Shown here piece by piece: positions 61,426-64,000 of a DNA stretch of 64,000 bases. Positions within the stretch are counted from its first letter, which is position 1. Each line of letters starts with the position of its first letter. The DNA lies in contig JAPTJF010000362.1 of assembly GCA_029339195.1 (NCBI GenBank), forward strand, positions 1 through 64,000, read 5' to 3'. The notes beneath the pieces are model-generated. The model made no database searches, was not told the DNA's origin, and saw only the letters and a list, made by a program, of their open reading frames with translations. Source of the stretch: Micractinium sp. NFX-FRZ. Taxonomy: Eukaryota; Chlorophyta; Trebouxiophyceae; Chlorellales; Chlorellaceae. Made by a program: the position numbers and the translations under genes.

Positions 61426-62071
61426 CTAGCCCGCCCCCTGCAGCAGCCGGCACGCCGCCTTGTGCGCCCGCCAGTCTGCCCGGCTGCACCGCTCGCTGCA
61501 GTAGCGCACCACCCTGCACCCGCTGCACCGCCGCCCCCGGACCGCCGCGCTGCTGGCTGCCAGGTTGGCGCAGCGGGGGTGGGCGCAGTTGCGCATCGCC
61601 AGAGCGCGGGCGCTGCGCACCGCCAGCTGGCCAGCGGCAGCGGCATCCGGCTGCGACGGCTGCAGGGCGCTGCCCCAGCTGTCGGTGAGCTCTGCCAGCA
61701 GCGCATCAAATGCCTGCCCTGCTGCCCGCCGGTCAAACACAGGCTGCCCACCGAACTGGCGCCTCAGCGGTGCGCCAGGGGCCGCACCTACTTTGACCAC
61801 CATCACCAGCAGCTGCCACACCTGCACATATTGACCCTTGGCCTGCATGGGAAGGACAGGATGGCATGCGGAGCAGCCTGCTGCTGCTGGTGGCGTCGCC
61901 GGCGACAGCATGCATCCTGTGCTGCACCCCCAGCACGCTGTGTGCTGACAAGCCTCAGGACCGGCCAGCACGCTGTGGGCTGCCAGCTGAAGCCTCAGGA
62001 CCGGCCAGCTGCAGGGCGGCCGTCAGGTCCCGCACAGCCTGCCCCAGGCTGTCCACGGTGTCTGCAGGCAT
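61426..62071 (-). pseudogene. Internally deleted MYND gene copy
   Basis: The start MPADTVDSLGQAVRDLTAAL (from 62071) matches the N-terminus of the 57-61 kb gene. The last exon (61842-61426, from AKGQYVQVWQLL to CRLLQGAG) matches its C-terminal MYND exon. The roughly 770 residues of middle exons are missing: only about 230 bp separate the two parts. That gap contains a short direct repeat (GGCCGGTCCTGAGGCTT, twice, near 61950-62015). I found no donor that would join the parts in phase, so this is probably a pseudogene, though the MYND ligands themselves are intact. Confidence 0.65.
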
Positions 62072-63032
62072 CCCGAGAAGTGAATTGCCGCCCTGCAACA
62101 TGTCGGATGCACCCTGGCGCCTCGCCCGCTGGCGGCACCCAGCTGCCATGCGGCGCTGCCCCGCATGAAGCAAGCACATGGCACGGACATGCACACCAGG
62201 ATCTCCCTTGTACGGTCTGCAATGGCAAGGATGGGCTCTGGGGTGCAGCGCAGCGGGCCTCGGCAGGTTGCGGCGCTGAATTGTTGTGAGGAGGGCATCC
62301 TCAGCATGGCCACTTACACTACCCAAACTGTGCCTGGGCAGCAGCCTGCCTGTCTGCACAAAGGGGAGCCTGGTGAAGGAGGCACAGCAGCCAGCAAGCT
62401 GCACATCATTTGGGTACCAAGCGGGCCAGCGGTGGCGGCAGGCAGGGCTGGGCCTGCTGCGCTGCTCGCACCTCAGCAAAGCATGACCGTGGGCTGAGGG
62501 ATGACAGGGGGAGGCTAGCTGCGCAGAGGCACAAAGGCAAAGCCACCGGGCAACGGTGCCGTAGGCACCCAACCGGGCCAGCCTCCTTGGCGATGAATCC
62601 GTGGCACTGCAACAGGCACCGCCAGCAAGTATCTCACCAGCCTGCAGAGAGCCAGCAGCAGGGGAAGAAGGCAGCAGCAGCTGGGCAAGAACCGACGCAT
62701 GCACGGCAAGCGGACCAAGTGTTGTGCACGGGAGGCTTGACAGGCTTGACAGCTGAGGAGGGTCAGCCGTCGGAACCATGCCCCAGACAGGTAGTATCCT
62801 TGCAAGCCAAAAGTAGCACCACCAGCCGGAAGTGAGCAGCAGAGACTGTCAGGCAAGCGGGCAAGGGCCGGGCACCGACAGTCAAGCAAGGCAAGAGCCC
62901 TCAGGCAAGCAGGCAATGAAATATATTCACAGCAAGACATGGTTTGCTTTTGGTTTCCAGTGGGGAGGGGTGGTGTTGAATAACACCAGTTTGTTTTGTG
63001 TGAAGAGGGCTTGAGTGTACGCCGCAGGTGCT
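62072..63032. other. Intergenic between MYND copy and histone H4
   Basis: Only the histone stem-loop (62972-62987) is recognised. A 141-residue minus-strand frame at 62515-62940 has Cys- and Leu-rich sequence but no family resemblance, and I do not call it a gene. Confidence 0.5.
62972..62987 (-). terminator. Histone mRNA 3' stem-loop of H4
   Basis: On the minus strand the sequence GGTGTTATTCAACACC forms a perfect 6-bp stem with a 4-nt loop, 45 nt after the H4 stop codon. This is the size, loop and distance of the stem-loop that ends replication-dependent histone mRNAs. No TGTAA lies nearby. Confidence 0.8.

Positions 63033-64000
<968 letters not shown>

Noticed and set aside
62515..62940. 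141-residue Cys/Leu-rich minus-strand frame
   Set aside because: It resembles a membrane or secreted protein by composition only. There is no family match and no supporting neighbouring exon.

Overview
The window is nuclear DNA from a GC-rich, intron-rich green alga, most likely a chlorophyte of the Chlorella/Coccomyxa kind. The genes are eukaryotic and plant-like: an LPEAT-type acyltransferase, an LPA1-like P-loop protein, a Ptc7-like PP2C and a divergent histone H3/H4 pair. They are cut into many small exons with GTGAG/GTGGG donors and CTGCAG acceptors. Coding sequence is rich in Ala, Gln and Gly runs, and TGTAA (the usual green-algal poly(A) signal) follows several stop codons. I rebuilt the multi-exon genes by reading exons across splice sites; in each model below the phases close from start to stop. 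Coordinates can be off by a base at some junctions.

Layout, left to right: a 5'-truncated MYND zinc-finger fragment (+, about 870-1255); a PP2C phosphatase (+, 1779-4638); a 29-exon gene (-, 18504-6149) that encodes a class II glutamine amidotransferase, a WD40 domain and an M20 peptidase in one polypeptide; a HAD hydrolase (+, 18962-21323); a 27-exon chromatin reader of about 2,967 residues with DDT, PHD fingers and three bromodomains (+, 22151-38015); a small membrane protein of unknown function (-, 40099-38702); an orphan first exon (+, 40763-40948); a GH47 alpha-mannosidase (-, 45557-41429); a Trp-patterned coiled-coil protein (+, 45917-49750); an LPA1-like protein (+, 50418-53749); an LPEAT-like acyltransferase (+, 54097-56804); a full-length MYND protein (-, 61190-57298); an internally deleted MYND copy (-, 62071-61426); histone H4 (-, 63344-63033); and the start of histone H3 (+, from 63781, cut by the window edge).

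The most interesting item is the 29-exon gene. In yeast, glutathione is degraded outside the gamma-glutamyl-transpeptidase route by a complex of two separate proteins: Dug3 (N-terminal-Cys amidotransferase) and Dug2 (WD40 plus M20 domain). Here both are read as one continuous protein of about 1,474 residues, which looks like a covalently fused glutathione-degrading amidotransferase. Other observations are GC-AG introns, a TGTGCTG tract found in introns always on the transcribed sense strand, a duplicated exon head, an 11-residue Trp repeat, partial MYND gene copies, and a histone 3' stem-loop.
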